From: Chloroflexota bacterium
GTDB taxonomy: Bacteria > Chloroflexota > Limnocylindria > Limnocylindrales > CSP1-4
Length of the DNA: 54,169 bases
Direction of reading: 5' to 3'
Assembly: GCA_003158675.1 (NCBI GenBank)
Contig: PMKN01000057.1
Coordinates: forward strand, 1 to 54,169
Shown: positions 1 to 8,043 of the stretch, piece by piece
Layout: every line of letters starts with the position of its first letter
Position numbering within the stretch: position 1 is the first letter of the stretch
Notes under the pieces: model-generated
Databases searched by the model: none
What the model was told of the DNA's origin: nothing
Seen by the model: only the letters and a program-made list of their open reading frames with translations
Program-made: the position numbers and the translations under genes

Positions 1-1003
1 GCACGTCGAAGATCGAAAGCAGCTCCTGGAACTGCTCTCGGACCGCGGCGACCCGCTCTTCCCAGCGCTCGCGGCTGGTGCCGAGGGTCGCCAGGACTGT
101 GTCACCCTCGATCTGGCTGTCGGACTCATCCACGACCGCGGGGTAGCTGAGCTCGCGGACGAGCACGTCGGCTGCGGCGATGAGGGCGCCCAGCGACCCG
201 GGTGCAGGCATGTGGTGGTCCCATAGAACCCGGGCAATCACTGGCGGGAGGTTCCACTCGTAGGCGAAGACTGCGCCGACGTCCTGGTGGGTCGTGCCGG
301 CGAGATCCACCTCCATGTCCAGTTGGCCGGCTCCGCTGCCGGTGTCGTGGGTATGCGGATCGAGCAGGTAGGTCGCGTATCGCTCGCCGACGTCGTCGAG
401 CAGGTATACATGGCCGAGGTCGTGGAGCAGACCAGCGGCGAAGGCCGTGTCCGGGTCGGCGGTCCGCGACACCTGGGCCAGGGCCTTGGCGACGACGGCG
501 CCTCGAACCGCATCGCCCGTCAACCTCGCTGCGGCCAGGGCCTCGCGCGGGCTGCGGTTGCCCGCTCGACGTGAAACGATGAGCGAAGTGAGGACGAGCT
601 GGCGCAGGACCGTGTCGCCCAGCAGCGCCACCGCCCGCGAGAGAGTGGTGACCGGTTCCGCCGGTGCATAGAAGGCGGAATTGGCCATGCGAAGCACCCG
701 GGCAGCCAGGGCCGGGGAGCCGTCGATCAGTTTCGCCAGCTGGCGAGCGTTCGAATCGCCTTGCCGGAGCTGCTGCTCCAGGCGGAGCAGGCTGGCGGAG
801 GGGCTGATGGCGTGCGCGTGCTGGACGATCTGGCGCGCTCGATCGAGAGTAGCTGAGGTCAGGACTTCCACGGAAAAGGTGTCGGCTCCGGGACCGGCGG
901 CTTGAACGAGATAGAGGCGCGAGGACGCGCCAGTCCAGGCGGTCCAGGGCCTCAGGGGCGGTTCGCCGCCACGCGGCACGGAGCCCGTCCGGGCCGCTAT
1001 CAT
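1..1003 (-). CDS. HDOD-domain protein (3' end outside window)
   Basis: The minus strand is open from an ATG at 1003 to the window edge, giving 334 codons with no stop, so the C-terminus is missing. After a variable N-terminal 45 residues, residues about 55-300 look like an HDOD domain: a helical segment with SPALAARVLRMANSAFY (about 97-112), the AVALLGD stretch typical of HDOD, and an HDLGH motif at 194-198. HDOD proteins are relatives of HD phosphohydrolases, usually lacking catalysis, and act in signalling or regulatory complexes. The gene is divergent from the ABC transporter operon, with only 38 bases between starts, so the two promoters must overlap. Domain call is good; exact role unknown. 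Confidence 0.75.
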   Translation of the reverse strand, partial: MIAARTGSVPRGGEPPLRPWTAWTGASSRLYLVQAAGPGADTFSVEVLTSATLDRARQIVQHAHAISPSASLLRLEQQLRQGDSNARQLAKLIDGSPALAARVLRMANSAFYAPAEPVTTLSRAVALLGDTVLRQLVLTSLIVSRRAGNRSPREALAAARLTGDAVRGAVVAKALAQVSRTADPDTAFAAGLLHDLGHVYLLDDVGERYATYLLDPHTHDTGSGAGQLDMEVDLAGTTHQDVGAVFAYEWNLPPVIARVLWDHHMPAPGSLGALIAAADVLVRELSYPAVVDESDSQIEGDTVLATLGTSRERWEERVAAVREQFQELLSIFDV

Positions 1004-1041
1004 GGGCTCTCCTCCGCGTTCTGGGGTGAGCGAGTGCACGT

Positions 1042-1962
1042 ATGGCGTTGATCGAGACGGCCGGCCTGACCAAGGAATACGGCCAGGTCAAGGCGCTCAA
1101 CGGCCTCGATTTCCAGCTGGAACCGGGGATCATCGGCCTCGTCGGGGCCAACGGTGCCGGCAAGAGCACGTTGATCAAGATCCTTCTCGGCCTGGTGGCA
1201 CCCACGAGCGGCCGGGCATCGGTGCTGGGCATGGATGTCGCGGCCGAGGCGCGCGGCATCCGCAAGGTAGTGGGCTACATGCCGGAGCACGACTGCCTCC
1301 CGCCCGATGTCGGCGCCACTGAATTCGTCACCCACATGGCCCGCATCTCCGGGTTGCCGCGAACGGCCGCGCGAGAACGGACAGCCGAAGTGCTGCGCCA
1401 TGTTGGACTGTATGAGGAGCGCTACCGGCAGATCGGCGGCTACTCCACGGGCATGAAGCAGCGGGTCAAGCTGGCCCAGGCACTCGCTCACGACCCCAAG
1501 CTGCTGCTGCTCGACGAGCCGACGAACGGTCTCGATCCCACCGGTCGAGACGAGATGCTGGACCTCATCAAGCGCACCGGCACCGAATTCGGGATCTCGG
1601 TCGTGGTGGCGTCGCACCTGCTGGGTGAGATCGAGCAGGTATGCTCATTTCTTCTCGCCATCGATGCGGGCCGCGTGCTGAAGGCTGCCCCGATCTCGAC
1701 CTTCACCCAGCGGACGTCGGTCCTGGCGGTCGAGGTCGAAGAGGGCGCCGATCGGCTCGCCGCCGCCTTGATGGGACGCGGTTTCAGGGCCAAGCAGGAC
1801 GAGGCCTGCGTCCTGATCGCCCTCGAGGACGAGGCCCTGTACGACGCGGTCCGCGACGCGGTCGCGGACCTCGGCCTGCCACTGGTTCGGATCCAGCAGG
1901 AGCGTCGGCGTCTCGAGGACATTTTTCGCGAAGCCGTCCCGGCTTCGGCGGGTGCGCAATGA
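1042..1962 (+). CDS. ABC transporter ATP-binding protein (ABC-2 export type)
   Basis: A 306-residue single nucleotide-binding domain. Walker A is GANGAGKST, the signature region is YSTGMKQRVKLAQAL, and Walker B is LLLLDEPTNGLD, followed by the switch histidine in VASHLLGE. The C-terminal 80 residues form the variable extension usual in CcmA/NatA-like exporter ATPases. It would hydrolyse ATP at the inner face of the membrane for the permease encoded next; the stop overlaps that permease start by four bases (ATGA). Substrate cannot be told from the sequence. First gene of a four-gene unit ATPase-permease-ATPase-permease. Confidence 0.93.
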   Translation: MALIETAGLTKEYGQVKALNGLDFQLEPGIIGLVGANGAGKSTLIKILLGLVAPTSGRASVLGMDVAAEARGIRKVVGYMPEHDCLPPDVGATEFVTHMARISGLPRTAARERTAEVLRHVGLYEERYRQIGGYSTGMKQRVKLAQALAHDPKLLLLDEPTNGLDPTGRDEMLDLIKRTGTEFGISVVVASHLLGEIEQVCSFLLAIDAGRVLKAAPISTFTQRTSVLAVEVEEGADRLAAALMGRGFRAKQDEACVLIALEDEALYDAVRDAVADLGLPLVRIQQERRRLEDIFREAVPASAGAQ

Positions 1963-2885
1963 GCACCGCGAATCGCGTCACGGCCAGCTCGCCAACGGGC
2001 AACATCTACGACCTTGGGTACCGTCACTACGATGGCAAGCGCCGCGGCCGCTGGTACGCGGCATGGTCGCTCTACGTGGATAGCCTGCGCGGCATATGGG
2101 GTTTCGGCCGGCCGATGAGCGCCAAAGCGGCCCCGTTCATCCTGGCCGGGCTGTATGCGTTCCCTGCCGCCATCCAGTTGGCTTTCTCATCGGTGATCGC
2201 CCAGTCGGTCAAGGAGGGGAACGCGGCCAATCTCTTCGAGTATGGCAACTACTTCACGGGTCTCGGGATCCTGATGATCTTGTTCTGCGTGGCTCAGGCG
2301 CCGGAGGTGGTCTGTCGCGATCAGCGATACCAGGTGTTGCCCCTCTACTTCACCCGGGCAATGGGCCGGTCCGACTACGCTCTGGCCCGCCTGGCGTCGC
2401 TCTCGACGGCTCTGTTCCTGGCGCTGATGGTGCCGATGTTCGCGCTCTTCGTCGGCGATGTGCTGATGGGCGCGGACGCCTTCGCGGCCATCGGCACTGA
2501 ACTGCCAAAGTCGCTGCCTTCAATCCCGGCGAACCTGCTCGTGGCCGTCAGCATGGCCTCCATCTCTCTCGCTCTGTCGTCGTATTCGCCCAGGCGGGCC
2601 TACTCGGCCATCGGTCTGGTCGCCTACTTCCTGCTCATGGAGGCGGTGCCAGCGATCATCTACGGTGTCGGCCAGCATGCCGGTTGGACGTGGGCTGACA
2701 AGCTCGTTCTGACGACGCCAATCACGTCTCTCCAGGCCGCGACAGACTGGTTCTTCGGCAGATCTCTTACCGCGCGGGGCTTCCCAGATACGCTTGGCCC
2801 GGACGCCTACGTCCTAGCCTGCATCGCAAGTGCGGCCCTCTTCACAGGGATACTGCTGTTCCGATACCGGAGGGTTGCGGCATGA
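1959..2885 (+). CDS. ABC-2 type transporter permease
   Basis: A 308-residue integral membrane protein. The start chosen is the ATG at 1959 overlapping the upstream ATPase stop; an open frame further upstream belongs to the ATPase gene in another frame. The N-terminal cytoplasmic part contains a YRHYDGKRRGRWYAAW stretch, followed by about six hydrophobic segments (roughly residues 57-80, 98-118, 150-170, 195-220, 225-245 and 285-305). This is the size and shape of ABC-2 permeases paired with single-domain ATPases. The 3' end overlaps the next ATPase start by four bases. Substrate unknown. Confidence 0.85.
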   Translation: MSTANRVTASSPTGNIYDLGYRHYDGKRRGRWYAAWSLYVDSLRGIWGFGRPMSAKAAPFILAGLYAFPAAIQLAFSSVIAQSVKEGNAANLFEYGNYFTGLGILMILFCVAQAPEVVCRDQRYQVLPLYFTRAMGRSDYALARLASLSTALFLALMVPMFALFVGDVLMGADAFAAIGTELPKSLPSIPANLLVAVSMASISLALSSYSPRRAYSAIGLVAYFLLMEAVPAIIYGVGQHAGWTWADKLVLTTPITSLQAATDWFFGRSLTARGFPDTLGPDAYVLACIASAALFTGILLFRYRRVAA

Positions 2886-3838
2886 CCGCCGAGGTACTGC
2901 CGGCCCCCGTCGCCGCTCCGGTCGCTGCTCCCGCCATCGAGCTGGCGGGCGCTGCGCGGTGGTACGGGAACGTGGTTGCCGTCAACGACGTGAGCTTCAG
3001 CCTCGGTGCTGGAGTCACCGGGCTGCTGGGTCCGAATGGGGCCGGCAAGACGACCCTATTGCACATGCTCGCAGGATTCCTGGCGCCGTCGGCCGGGACG
3101 GTCAGAGTCCTCGGTAGGAGCCCCCATCGCGATCCCTCCGTCTACCGCCAGATCGGGCTCGTCCCGGAGCGGGAGTCGGTCTACTCATTCCTGACCGGCT
3201 TCGAATACGTCCGCTACAACGGACGTCTGCAGGGCCTGGCGAATGCCGACTCGGCCGCTCGCGTAGCCATCGCCCGCGTGGGCCTCGAAGACGCCGCGGA
3301 TCGCCCAATCGGCACCTACTCGAAGGGCATGCGCCAGCGAGCGAAGGTTGCGGGAGCGCTGGTTCACGAACCTCAGGTTCTACTGCTGGACGAGCCCTTC
3401 AATGGCATGGACCCGCGTCAGCGCCTGGCCATGATGGACCTGCTCGGGGAGATGGCCAATGCGGGCAGGACGATCCTGTTCTCGTCCCATATCCTCGAAG
3501 AAGTCGAGCGCATCGGGACGGAAATCCTGGTGATGGTGGCCGGACGCCTGGCCGCCTCCGGGGATTTCAGGGCAATCAGGGCCCTGATGACCGATCGTCC
3601 GCACACCGTCACCATCCATTCGAGCGACGACCGGAAGCTCGCGACAACGCTCATGGCGGACTCGGCAGTCTTTGCCGTGGAGCTTCAGCCGAACGGGCTG
3701 TCGGTGCGAACCGCTCATCTGTCGGCATTCCGCCGAATCGTCGCGACCTCCTGCCAGGCGGCACAGGTACGCTTGCTGGAGGTGCTGCCAGCCGACGAGT
3801 CGCTGGAGAGCGTGTTCGACTATCTGGTTCGACGATGA
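2882..3838 (+). CDS. ABC transporter ATP-binding protein (second copy)
   Basis: A 318-residue ATPase with Walker A GPNGAGKTT, signature YSKGMRQRAKVAGAL and Walker B LLLDEPFNGMD, then SSHILEE containing the switch His. The first 20 residues are Ala/Pro-rich and precede the domain. It is related to but clearly distinct from the ATPase at 1042, so the operon encodes two ATPase/permease pairs, either two exporters or one heteromeric complex. Start and stop both overlap the neighbours by four bases. Substrate unknown. Confidence 0.93.
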   Translation: MTAEVLPAPVAAPVAAPAIELAGAARWYGNVVAVNDVSFSLGAGVTGLLGPNGAGKTTLLHMLAGFLAPSAGTVRVLGRSPHRDPSVYRQIGLVPERESVYSFLTGFEYVRYNGRLQGLANADSAARVAIARVGLEDAADRPIGTYSKGMRQRAKVAGALVHEPQVLLLDEPFNGMDPRQRLAMMDLLGEMANAGRTILFSSHILEEVERIGTEILVMVAGRLAASGDFRAIRALMTDRPHTVTIHSSDDRKLATTLMADSAVFAVELQPNGLSVRTAHLSAFRRIVATSCQAAQVRLLEVLPADESLESVFDYLVRR

Positions 3839-4602
3839 CGGGAGTCTCCATGCCCGCACCCGTGTCGGTCCTGCCGGAGATCGTCCGGATCACTTTCCGC
3901 CAGCTTCTCGGACGGCGCCGGACACTGCTTCTGCTGCTCCTCGCCGCGCTGCCCGTGCTGCTCGCAGTGATCTTCCGCCTGGCCGGGCAGGTCGACGTCA
4001 AGGAGTACAGCACGGGGGTCTTCGACACCGTGTCGCTCACGATCGTCCTGCCGCTGACGGCGGTCCTTTTCGGGACCGGCGCATTCGGTGCCGAGAACGA
4101 CGAGGGCACCATCCTCTACCTTCTGGCGAAGCCGATCCCGCGCTGGATCATCGTGGCGTCGAAGGCACTCGCCGCGGTCCTGTTGGCGGTCTCGCTGACG
4201 GTTGCGTCGGTGGTCCTGGGTGGGTTGGTGGAACTGTTCCCGGCCGGCCCCGACGGTGTCGCGGCAACGGAGGCCCAGGTGGTGGCGATGGTCGTCGGGT
4301 CGATCTGCTACGTGGCCCTCTTCGTGCCACTGAGCCTGTTCACGCGCCGGGCGCTGGTCATCGGGATCGGGTACATGCTGGTTTGGGAGGGCGCGCTCTC
4401 CTTCATGCTGCCAGGCATTGCCAACCTGTCGATCCGCCAGTACGCAATCGGCGCTTCGACGGCGATCTACCGTCTGCCACTGGAGGAAACGCGCCTGCCC
4501 GCAGACACGGCCTTCGTCCTGTCGGCGATCCTCGTCGTGGTGGCGATGGCGATCGCCACCTGGCGCCTCAGGCGTTTCGAGCTGTCAGGCGGCTCCGACT
4601 GA
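3835..4602 (+). CDS. ABC-2 type transporter permease
   Basis: A 255-residue membrane protein with about six hydrophobic segments, starting with RRTLLLLLLAALPVLLAVIF near residues 27-46. The stretch GTGAFGAENDEGTILYLLAK is the conserved ABC-2 permease region (gene families of NosY/multidrug type carry similar sequence). It is the last member of the translationally coupled four-gene transporter operon. Partner is presumably the ATPase at 2882. Substrate unknown. Confidence 0.87.
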   Translation: MTGVSMPAPVSVLPEIVRITFRQLLGRRRTLLLLLLAALPVLLAVIFRLAGQVDVKEYSTGVFDTVSLTIVLPLTAVLFGTGAFGAENDEGTILYLLAKPIPRWIIVASKALAAVLLAVSLTVASVVLGGLVELFPAGPDGVAATEAQVVAMVVGSICYVALFVPLSLFTRRALVIGIGYMLVWEGALSFMLPGIANLSIRQYAIGASTAIYRLPLEETRLPADTAFVLSAILVVVAMAIATWRLRRFELSGGSD

Positions 4603-4636
4603 GCTGCCGGACTCTTGGCCGTAGGTCGGTGACTGC

Positions 4637-5131
4637 GTGACGGGTCTCGCCGTCTCGGCGTATTGGAAGTCGTTGCTGGCATGGGCCGCGGTTGTCGTGT
4701 GGGCGGCGTTCATCTTCGCCCTGTCGGCCGTGCCGGACCTCACGGTGGCGTCCGTCGGCGCCCACGGCGGCGTCTCCGTCGGCGGCGTTGTCGTCACCAG
4801 AACGTCGGGCCTGCCGGTGTCCGCCTCGGAGGCGGTCGACTTCGTTGTCCGCAAGTTCGGCCATGTGGCCGCCTTCGCCGTTCTGGCGACGCTCCTTTGG
4901 CTGGCGTTGGCCCGCAGTCGACGCCGGAACGCTCCCGTCCTCGCGTGGGTCCTGACTTCGGCATATGGAGCCACGGACGAGTTCCACCAGCTGTTTACGG
5001 CCGGCCGCCACGGCACCCTTGAGGACGTAGTCTTCGACGCGATCGGAGCGCTCCTGGCCGTCCTCGCGATTGCCGCCTCGCTGCGCCTGCGAGCCACTAT
5101 TCGTCGGCGACGGGCAGTCCCAGGATATTGA
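4637..5131 (+). CDS. VanZ family membrane protein
   Basis: A 164-residue protein starting with GTG, with hydrophobic segments near residues 10-30, 72-92, 97-112 and 128-148. VanZ features are FALSAVPDL after the first helix, FGHVAAFAVLATLLW, and ATDEFHQLFTAGRHGTLEDVVFDAIGA. The family is linked to teicoplanin resistance and cell-envelope functions, but most members have no assigned role. It may be the last gene of the ABC operon (34 bases after it). Its final 35 bases overlap the 3' end of fabI on the other strand. Confidence 0.85.
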   Translation: MTGLAVSAYWKSLLAWAAVVVWAAFIFALSAVPDLTVASVGAHGGVSVGGVVVTRTSGLPVSASEAVDFVVRKFGHVAAFAVLATLLWLALARSRRRNAPVLAWVLTSAYGATDEFHQLFTAGRHGTLEDVVFDAIGALLAVLAIAASLRLRATIRRRRAVPGY

Positions 5132-6017
5132 ACCCGCCATCGACGTAGATCGTCTCGCCGGTCGTCTGGCGCGACAGGTCGCTGGCCAGGTACACGGCAG
5201 TGCCGGCCACATCCTCGATCGTGATGTTCGAGCGCAGCGGTGCGACGTCCTTGTATGCGCCGTACATCGTCCGGAAGCCCGCGATCCCGTGGGCGGAGAG
5301 GGTCCGGACCGGTCCGGCGCTGATGGCGTTGACGCGGATTCCGCTCGGGCCGAGGTCAGCGGCCAGGTAACGGGTGGATGCTTCCAACGCGGCCTTGGCC
5401 ACGCCCATTACGTTGTAGTGGGGCAGAACCTTCTCGGCGCCGTAGTAGGTCATCGTCATGATCGAGGAGCCCGGCTTCATGTACGGACGCGCCTCGCGGG
5501 CCATGGCGATGAGCGAGTAGACGCTGATGTCGAAGGCCGTGTGGAAGCCGTCGCGGCTGGTGTCGGCGAAATGGCCGGTCAGGTCTTCCTTCTCGGCATA
5601 TGCGACGGCATGGACCAGGATGTCGAGATCGCCCTGTTTCGCCTTCCAGCGCGCGAAGACACGTTTGATTTCATCGTCATCGCGGACATCGCAGCCCTCG
5701 ACGAAGGTCGAACCGATCGACGCGGCCAGCGGCCGCACGCGGCGCTTGATGAGCGAGGCCATCGAGCTGAAGCCCACCTTCGCGCCCTGCTCGTGCAGGG
5801 CCCTGGCGATGCCCCAGGCGATCGAGTGGTCGTTCGCGACGCCGAAGACGAGCGCCTTCTTGCCCGCGAGCAGGCCCTCGTGGTCGCAGTCGTCCGACGG
5901 GCGAATGAGCCTGCCGGCGACGCGGGGCTTCCGAACGACTGTCGGAGCCTCGACATTTGCGGCTTCTGCAGCGTCCACGGCGGCGGATGTGGCCGTCGTG
6001 GCCTCAGCTTGGTCCAT
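5097..6017 (-). CDS. fabI: Enoyl-[acyl-carrier-protein] reductase (NADH), FabI type
   Basis: Catalyses the last reduction of the fatty-acid elongation cycle (trans-2-enoyl-ACP to acyl-ACP). It is an SDR-fold protein with the nucleotide loop GVANDHSIAWGIARAL, the FabI-specific substrate region SIMTMTYYGAEKV, the catalytic YX6K motif (YNVMGVAK), and NAISAGPVRTLSAHGI. I use the ATG at 6017, which has a GGGAG ribosome site, giving 306 residues; the open frame reaches 6104 but that start lacks a site. Even so there are about 45 extra N-terminal residues (Ala/Thr/Glu-rich) before the usual FabI beginning. A strong inverted repeat lies about 120 bases upstream. Confidence 0.92.
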   Translation of the reverse strand: MDQAEATTATSAAVDAAEAANVEAPTVVRKPRVAGRLIRPSDDCDHEGLLAGKKALVFGVANDHSIAWGIARALHEQGAKVGFSSMASLIKRRVRPLAASIGSTFVEGCDVRDDDEIKRVFARWKAKQGDLDILVHAVAYAEKEDLTGHFADTSRDGFHTAFDISVYSLIAMAREARPYMKPGSSIMTMTYYGAEKVLPHYNVMGVAKAALEASTRYLAADLGPSGIRVNAISAGPVRTLSAHGIAGFRTMYGAYKDVAPLRSNITIEDVAGTAVYLASDLSRQTTGETIYVDGGFNILGLPVADE

Positions 6018-6137
6018 GGTGGCCGCTCCCGCTGGCTGAAATATCATCTGGCGCCGGTACCTCCGCTGGCCGTGGCCGAAGAGGACTGCTCCGTGCCATT
6101 CCAAACCCCGTGTTCCGGAATCTGTTACTCAGAATAA

Positions 6138-6158
6138 CGTGTAGTTGCGCACTACACG
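6138..6158. promoter_or_regulatory. Perfect inverted repeat upstream of fabI, probable operator
   Basis: Arms CGTGTAGT and ACTACACG (8 bases, perfect) flank a TGCGC spacer. The site sits in a locally AT-richer stretch. On the fabI strand a TATTCT hexamer (possible -10) begins just after the right end. A symmetric 21-base site overlapping a promoter fits a dimeric repressor such as a TetR-type fatty-acid regulator. Which protein binds is unknown. Confidence 0.5.
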
Positions 6159-6197
6159 CATCGACTGCCTTTGGGGAATGGCCAGCGAGGCGGACGA

Positions 6198-6232
6198 AGG
6201 CGGGGCGGCCCCTACTGGAGGCCACCCCGCCT
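6198..6232 (-). terminator. Hairpin terminator after the YCF48 lipoprotein gene
   Basis: AGGCGGGGCGGCC at 6198-6210 pairs with GGCCACCCCGCCT at 6220-6232 (12 of 13 Watson-Crick, one G-T type mismatch) around a 9-base loop. It lies 40 bases beyond the stop of the minus-strand gene at 6273. There is no clear U-run, so it may be a weak or factor-assisted terminator. Confidence 0.5.
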
Positions 6233-6272
6233 GACCGAACGACCTGGCGGCGGCGGGCCGCCGGCGCTCGAA

Positions 6273-7295
6273 TTACGCCTGGTACCGAAGCAGCGTGATG
6301 GTGTTGAACGCGTCGAGCACTGTCAGGCTGACGCCGTCATGGGCGAGGTAGAGGGAGACTGTGTCGTCGCCGCTGCCGAAGACCAGGCCGATCTGTTCGG
6401 TCTGCCAGGTGGCGCCGCCGTCCGAGGTATGGAACGCGACGAGCTTGGGGGCGGTGCCGGCGAGTCGGGCCACGACCACGCCATGGGTCGCGTCAGTGAA
6501 ATTGATGCCCGCCAGCTGCTGCTTGGCCGTGGCGATGGTGCCGCCGGTCAGTCCCAGGGGTTTCGAAGTCCAGGTGTTGCCGCCGTTTGCGGTGGCCCAA
6601 ACGGTTCCGGCCGAATCCAGCACGTAGCCGTCAGTGGCGGTGCGAAGGTCGATCGCCGCGATGGACCCGCCCATGCCGGCCGGCAGCTTGATCGCGGTCC
6701 AGGTGTTGCCGCCGTTGTCGATGCGGGCCAGGTCGCTGTCATTGGCCGCCCAGCCGGTCGTGGCGTCGAGGAAGCTCAGGAAATGGCAGGGGAAGGAATC
6801 GGACGTGCTGTAGGTCCCCTTGACGTTCGTCCACGTCTTGCCGCCGTCGGAGGAGAAGCCGATGCCGCCGTTGCCGCAATGCCAGGCGACCTGGGCGCTG
6901 ACGACGTCTAGCCCGAAACGGCAGAGACTCGTGTTTGCGCCCGCCGGCCAGGTCTTGCCGCCGTCGGTGGTGTAGTGGACCTCGCCGCTGTAGCCGACAG
7001 TGATGCCGTGGGTCTCATCGAGGAACCCGGCCTCGTACATGGCCATCGCGGGGTCCACGGCCTTCTGGTAGGCGATCTGCCAGGGGCCGGAGATGGTCGG
7101 CTGGGAAGCGGAAGCAGCCGAGGGGGCGGAAGCAGCGGCCACGGCGGCGGTCGCTGCGACGGCGGTCCCGGCTGTAGCTGCGACCGATCCGGCGGCAGTC
7201 GGCGCAGCGGATGGACTCGTCGTTGCCGCGGCCGAGCAGCCCGACAGAGCCACGAGCAAGGCCACGAGAGCGACAGTGAATGAGGGCTTCAACAT
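6273..7295 (-). CDS. YCF48/BNR-repeat lipoprotein
   Basis: A 340-residue exported protein. I start at the ATG at 7295, which places a lipoprotein signal correctly: hydrophobic MLKPSFTVALVALLVALSGC with lipidated Cys20. A low-complexity Ala/Ser/Thr region (21-70) follows. The rest is a beta-propeller with at least five Asp-box-like repeats: TTDGGKTW, SSDGGKTW, NGGNTW twice, and TSDGGATW. YCF48/HCF136-like propellers help assemble photosystem II in phototrophs, but in heterotrophs they are widespread secreted proteins of unknown role. An in-frame ATG 13 codons upstream is possible. Single-gene unit with its own terminator. Confidence 0.82.
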   Translation of the reverse strand: MLKPSFTVALVALLVALSGCSAAATTSPSAAPTAAGSVAATAGTAVAATAAVAAASAPSAASASQPTISGPWQIAYQKAVDPAMAMYEAGFLDETHGITVGYSGEVHYTTDGGKTWPAGANTSLCRFGLDVVSAQVAWHCGNGGIGFSSDGGKTWTNVKGTYSTSDSFPCHFLSFLDATTGWAANDSDLARIDNGGNTWTAIKLPAGMGGSIAAIDLRTATDGYVLDSAGTVWATANGGNTWTSKPLGLTGGTIATAKQQLAGINFTDATHGVVVARLAGTAPKLVAFHTSDGGATWQTEQIGLVFGSGDDTVSLYLAHDGVSLTVLDAFNTITLLRYQA

Positions 7296-7567
7296 CGGTA
7301 TCCCACTTATCGCTACCGATTTGGGTCTGTTCATCGCTTCGTAAGCTCCCTTTCGTCTTGACTGCGCCGTGCATTCGTTGTTCGGGCATCCAGACGAGGC
7401 CGCGCCAGGGTTTGTTCAAACGCTTGTGTGGTGCGGGTTCGCAGAGGGATCGATGGGCTGCGCGGGCACTGCCAGGGAGCCGGCTGGCCTCGTCACGTGA
7501 AGTCCGAGGAAGAGGGAATGCAGCGTCCTCTGCGACTCTTCTCCGGCCCGTGACATAGCCACCGAGG

Positions 7568-7590
7568 TCCCGAGAGTCCGCGCCGAATTC
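7568..7590. repeat. Direct repeat copy 1 (23 bases)
   Basis: TCCCGAGAGTCCGCGCCG plus AATTC matches 7910-7932 at 22 of 23 positions (C for G at position 14). The copies are 342 bases apart in the gene-free stretch. Confidence 0.7.
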
Positions 7591-7700
7591 ACTCCGCCCC
7601 GAACGGTCGATCAGGGCCCCCAATTCCAGACCAAGGCCGAGTCGAAGCTCCCGACAGGCTGGCGACCCGGCCGTCGCCTGATGTCCGGCATCGCCTTCTG

Positions 7701-7729
7701 GTCCAACTTGCTTGGAGCGAAAGTTGGAC
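7701..7729. repeat. Inverted repeat between the direct repeats
   Basis: GTCCAACTT at 7701-7709 and AAGTTGGAC at 7721-7729 are perfect 9-base arms with an 11-base spacer. It lies between the two 23-base direct repeats. Function unknown: operator-like or part of a relic element. Confidence 0.6.
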
Positions 7730-7909
7730 ATTCGAGGCGGCCCTGACTCGAATGGTGGAGCGGCGGCCGGGCTCCGGCAGGCGCGGCGCACGCTCGGGCG
7801 CAGGCTCGAGGAACCCCCGATGACCCGATCCGCACCGTCGAGGCTGGCCCTGCGCATGCTCGCCTGCTCGAACCTTCATGTGAGGCCAGTTCGGCCAGAT
7901 GTGGCCTAC

Positions 7910-7932
7910 TCCCGAGAGTCCGGGCCGAATTC
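7910..7932. repeat. Direct repeat copy 2 (23 bases)
   Basis: Second copy of the repeat at 7568-7590, 22 of 23 identical. Downstream bases also share a CCGCCC/CCCCAG-like context, but the similarity fades quickly. Confidence 0.7.
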
Positions 7933-7994
7933 GCCCCAGATTCCACCCCGCCAGATGTGAATCGAGGCGCCGGCCGCCGCGTGCGGAAGAGTGC

Positions 7995-8026
7995 AGCGGC
8001 CGCCGGGCGAGAGCCCGGTGGCCGCT
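7995..8026 (-). terminator. Terminator of the etfB-etfA-acyl-CoA dehydrogenase operon
   Basis: AGCGGCCGCCGGGC (7995-8008) pairs with GCCCGGTGGCCGCT (8013-8026), 13 of 14 pairs, around a GAGA tetraloop. It starts 17 bases after the stop of the minus-strand acyl-CoA dehydrogenase gene and is followed on that strand by a short CT-rich run (CACTCTTCC). Confidence 0.7.
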
Positions 8027-8043
8027 AGAACTGCGTGGAACCT

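Larger units (their letters stand above)
7296..8043. other. 748-base region without a convincing gene
   Basis: Short open frames exist on both strands, but none has a recognisable domain, ribosome site or consistent codon use. The stretch holds a 23-base direct repeat (7568 and 7910), a 9-base-arm inverted repeat (7701-7729) and, at its right end, the terminator of the acyl-CoA dehydrogenase operon. The promoter of the lipoprotein gene should lie at its left end. It could be the relic of a small mobile element or gene. Confidence 0.6.

Noticed and set aside
126-1265. 379-codon minus-strand frame at the left edge
   Set aside because: Arg/Pro/Ser-rich shadow crossing from the ABC ATPase into the HDOD gene in the wrong frame; the true minus-strand gene uses ATG 1003.
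7611-7946. 111-codon minus-strand frame in the gap before the acyl-CoA dehydrogenase
   Set aside because: Composition is Ala/Arg/Pro-biased, no ribosome site, no family resemblance; spans the repeats and is likelier non-coding.
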